Below are positions 63,301-64,000 of a stretch of DNA of 64,000 nucleotides, in pieces. The stretch is from Candidatus Rokuibacteriota bacterium (GTDB taxonomy: Bacteria > Methylomirabilota > Methylomirabilia > Rokubacteriales > CSP1-6): positions 1 through 64,000 of the forward strand of contig JAHFDN010000012.1 in assembly GCA_023248995.1 (NCBI GenBank). The letters run 5' to 3'. Every line of letters starts with the position of its first letter. The first letter of the stretch is position 1. Made by a program: the position numbers and the translations under genes. Below the pieces are notes generated by a model. The model did not search any database. It was not told the DNA's origin and saw only the letters and a program-made list of their open reading frames with translations.

Positions 63301-64000
63301 GTGAGCGGCTCCCGGGGAGGGGGGGTTCGCTGGCTCTTCGCCAGAGGATATGGAGCCTTCCATGACGCGATTTTTGGCCGGTTCCAGCCGTACCAGGCCC
63401 TTCGGGGGGAGGTCGCCGAGAGGGTCGGGCGGTCGCTCGGCTCCCGGCCGGACCCCGGTCGGGCCCGGGTGCTCGAGCTTGGATGCGGGACCGGGAATTT
63501 CTCCCTGGCCCTGGCCGAGCGCGGCTTCGCCGTGGTCGGCGAGGACCCCTATGAGCCCCTGGTCGAGCGGGCCCGGCAAAAGGCCGGGGCCCGGAGACTG
63601 TCGAACGCAGTCTTTCGCGCCGGCTCCGGGGCCGACGGAGGATACGACGTCGTGATGAGCGTCCACGTGCTCTACGCGCATCCGGACCCGGTCGCGGAGC
63701 TCGGGCGGGCCTTCGGCCGTCTCGGCCGCGGCGGTCACGCGATCATCGTGAACTTTGTGCGGAGTGCCCCGGTGGTGGCGACCGCCAGAGAGGTCTGGTC
63801 CCGTAAAGGGGCCGGGGCCGCACTCCATTCCTTGCTCTGGCTTCTGCCGAACGCCCTCTTTGACGTGCTGAGAGGGCGGCGGCCGTCGCACTACTGGACG
63901 GCGTCCGAGTTCCGGTCTTGCCTCGAAGACGTGGGCTTCGAGGTGCTCGACATGCGACCCACGTTCCTGAACGGCATCAGCCTCCTGGCCTGGTGCCGGA
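63301..64000 (+). CDS. SAM-dependent methyltransferase, 3' truncated by window edge
   Basis: At least 233 codons from GTG 63301 with GAGAGGGGG just upstream; not in the ORF track because no stop occurs before the window ends. RVLELGCGTGNFSLALAERGFAVVGEDPYEPL is the class I SAM-binding motif I region, and YDVVMSVHVLYAHPDPVAELGRAFGRLGRGGHAIIVNF matches the later motifs. Class I Methyltransf_11-like; substrate unknown. Expression appears sigma-54-controlled (see 63218). Confidence 0.85.
   Translation, partial: MSGSRGGGVRWLFARGYGAFHDAIFGRFQPYQALRGEVAERVGRSLGSRPDPGRARVLELGCGTGNFSLALAERGFAVVGEDPYEPLVERARQKAGARRLSNAVFRAGSGADGGYDVVMSVHVLYAHPDPVAELGRAFGRLGRGGHAIIVNFVRSAPVVATAREVWSRKGAGAALHSLLWLLPNALFDVLRGRRPSHYWTASEFRSCLEDVGFEVLDMRPTFLNGISLLAWCR

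Overview
The window is a gene-dense, very GC-rich stretch of bacterial chromosome. It has many GTG starts, 1-4 base gene overlaps, NtrC-type sigma-54 regulation, a Sox cluster and a long TCA-cycle operon. I see no rRNA, tRNA, CRISPR array, transposase, phage gene or plasmid function. Gene content and style would fit an uncultivated soil or subsurface lineage such as Rokubacteria/Methylomirabilota. That assignment is inference from overall resemblance and was not tested by any search.

Layout. (1) 1-1191: the end of a two-subunit class I fumarase or tartrate dehydratase. (2) 1193-10868: a sulfur-oxidation locus with a TauE/SafE permease, a SoeABC-like cytoplasmic sulfite dehydrogenase (iron-sulfur and membrane subunits fused), SoxY, SoxZ, a fused SoxX-SoxA triheme cytochrome, SoxB and a DUF302 protein. 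soxCD is not present. (3) 10869-16941: a second succinate dehydrogenase/fumarate reductase-like enzyme whose flavoprotein, small anchor and iron-sulfur genes are separated by a NitT/TauT-type importer and a lower-GC membrane gene. (4) 17046-31235: a TCA-cycle operon: aconitase, icd, mdh, fumarase alpha/beta, a three-subunit SDH, sucCD, ndk, and biotin carboxylase plus a biotin carrier protein. (5) 31271-35682: a SelA-like PLP enzyme with a complete polar amino-acid ABC importer. (6) 35720-41541: an esterase-like hydrolase (minus strand), an aldolase/short-chain dehydrogenase fusion, a luciferase-like oxidoreductase, an FNR-type reductase and a glycosyltransferase. (7) 41538-43181 (minus): three small exported or membrane proteins. 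(8) 43378-55572: FmdB, a GNAT-like protein, an MshA-like glycosyltransferase and a phosphonoacetate-hydrolase-like enzyme, then dipeptide-type ABC transporter genes divided by a histidine kinase/NtrC-type regulator pair. (9) 55673-64000: a ferredoxin, a small Fis-type DNA-binding protein behind a sigma-54 promoter, acyl-CoA genes (thiolase-like, OB-fold, CaiB), a histidine kinase, citramalate synthase, a receiver-only regulator, and a methyltransferase running off the window behind a second sigma-54-like promoter.

How the genes work together. The Sox proteins would oxidise thiosulfate in the periplasm and the Soe-like enzyme would oxidise sulfite in the cytoplasm, feeding electrons to quinone. 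The TCA operon supplies the central carbon cycle except citrate synthase and 2-oxoglutarate dehydrogenase/oxidoreductase, which must lie elsewhere. Several importers for sulfonate-like, amino-acid and peptide substrates suggest a mixotrophic scavenger.

Regulatory signals seen: a recurring TTGACA-N17/18-TAnnnT promoter type; a few weaker TTGCTC-N17/18-TA promoters placed so close to the start codon that the mRNA would be leaderless or nearly so; one strong intrinsic terminator (55966-55995); one near-consensus sigma-54 promoter (56096-56112) with two helically phased 20-bp upstream sites resembling NtrC enhancers; and a dispersed palindromic CCCTCACC...GGTGAGGG repeat located just upstream of transporter and membrane genes. 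No stretch longer than about 300 bases lacks a gene. The largest gaps are 22339-22543, 43182-43377, 55940-56125 and 63064-63300; each is described as a feature or finding.
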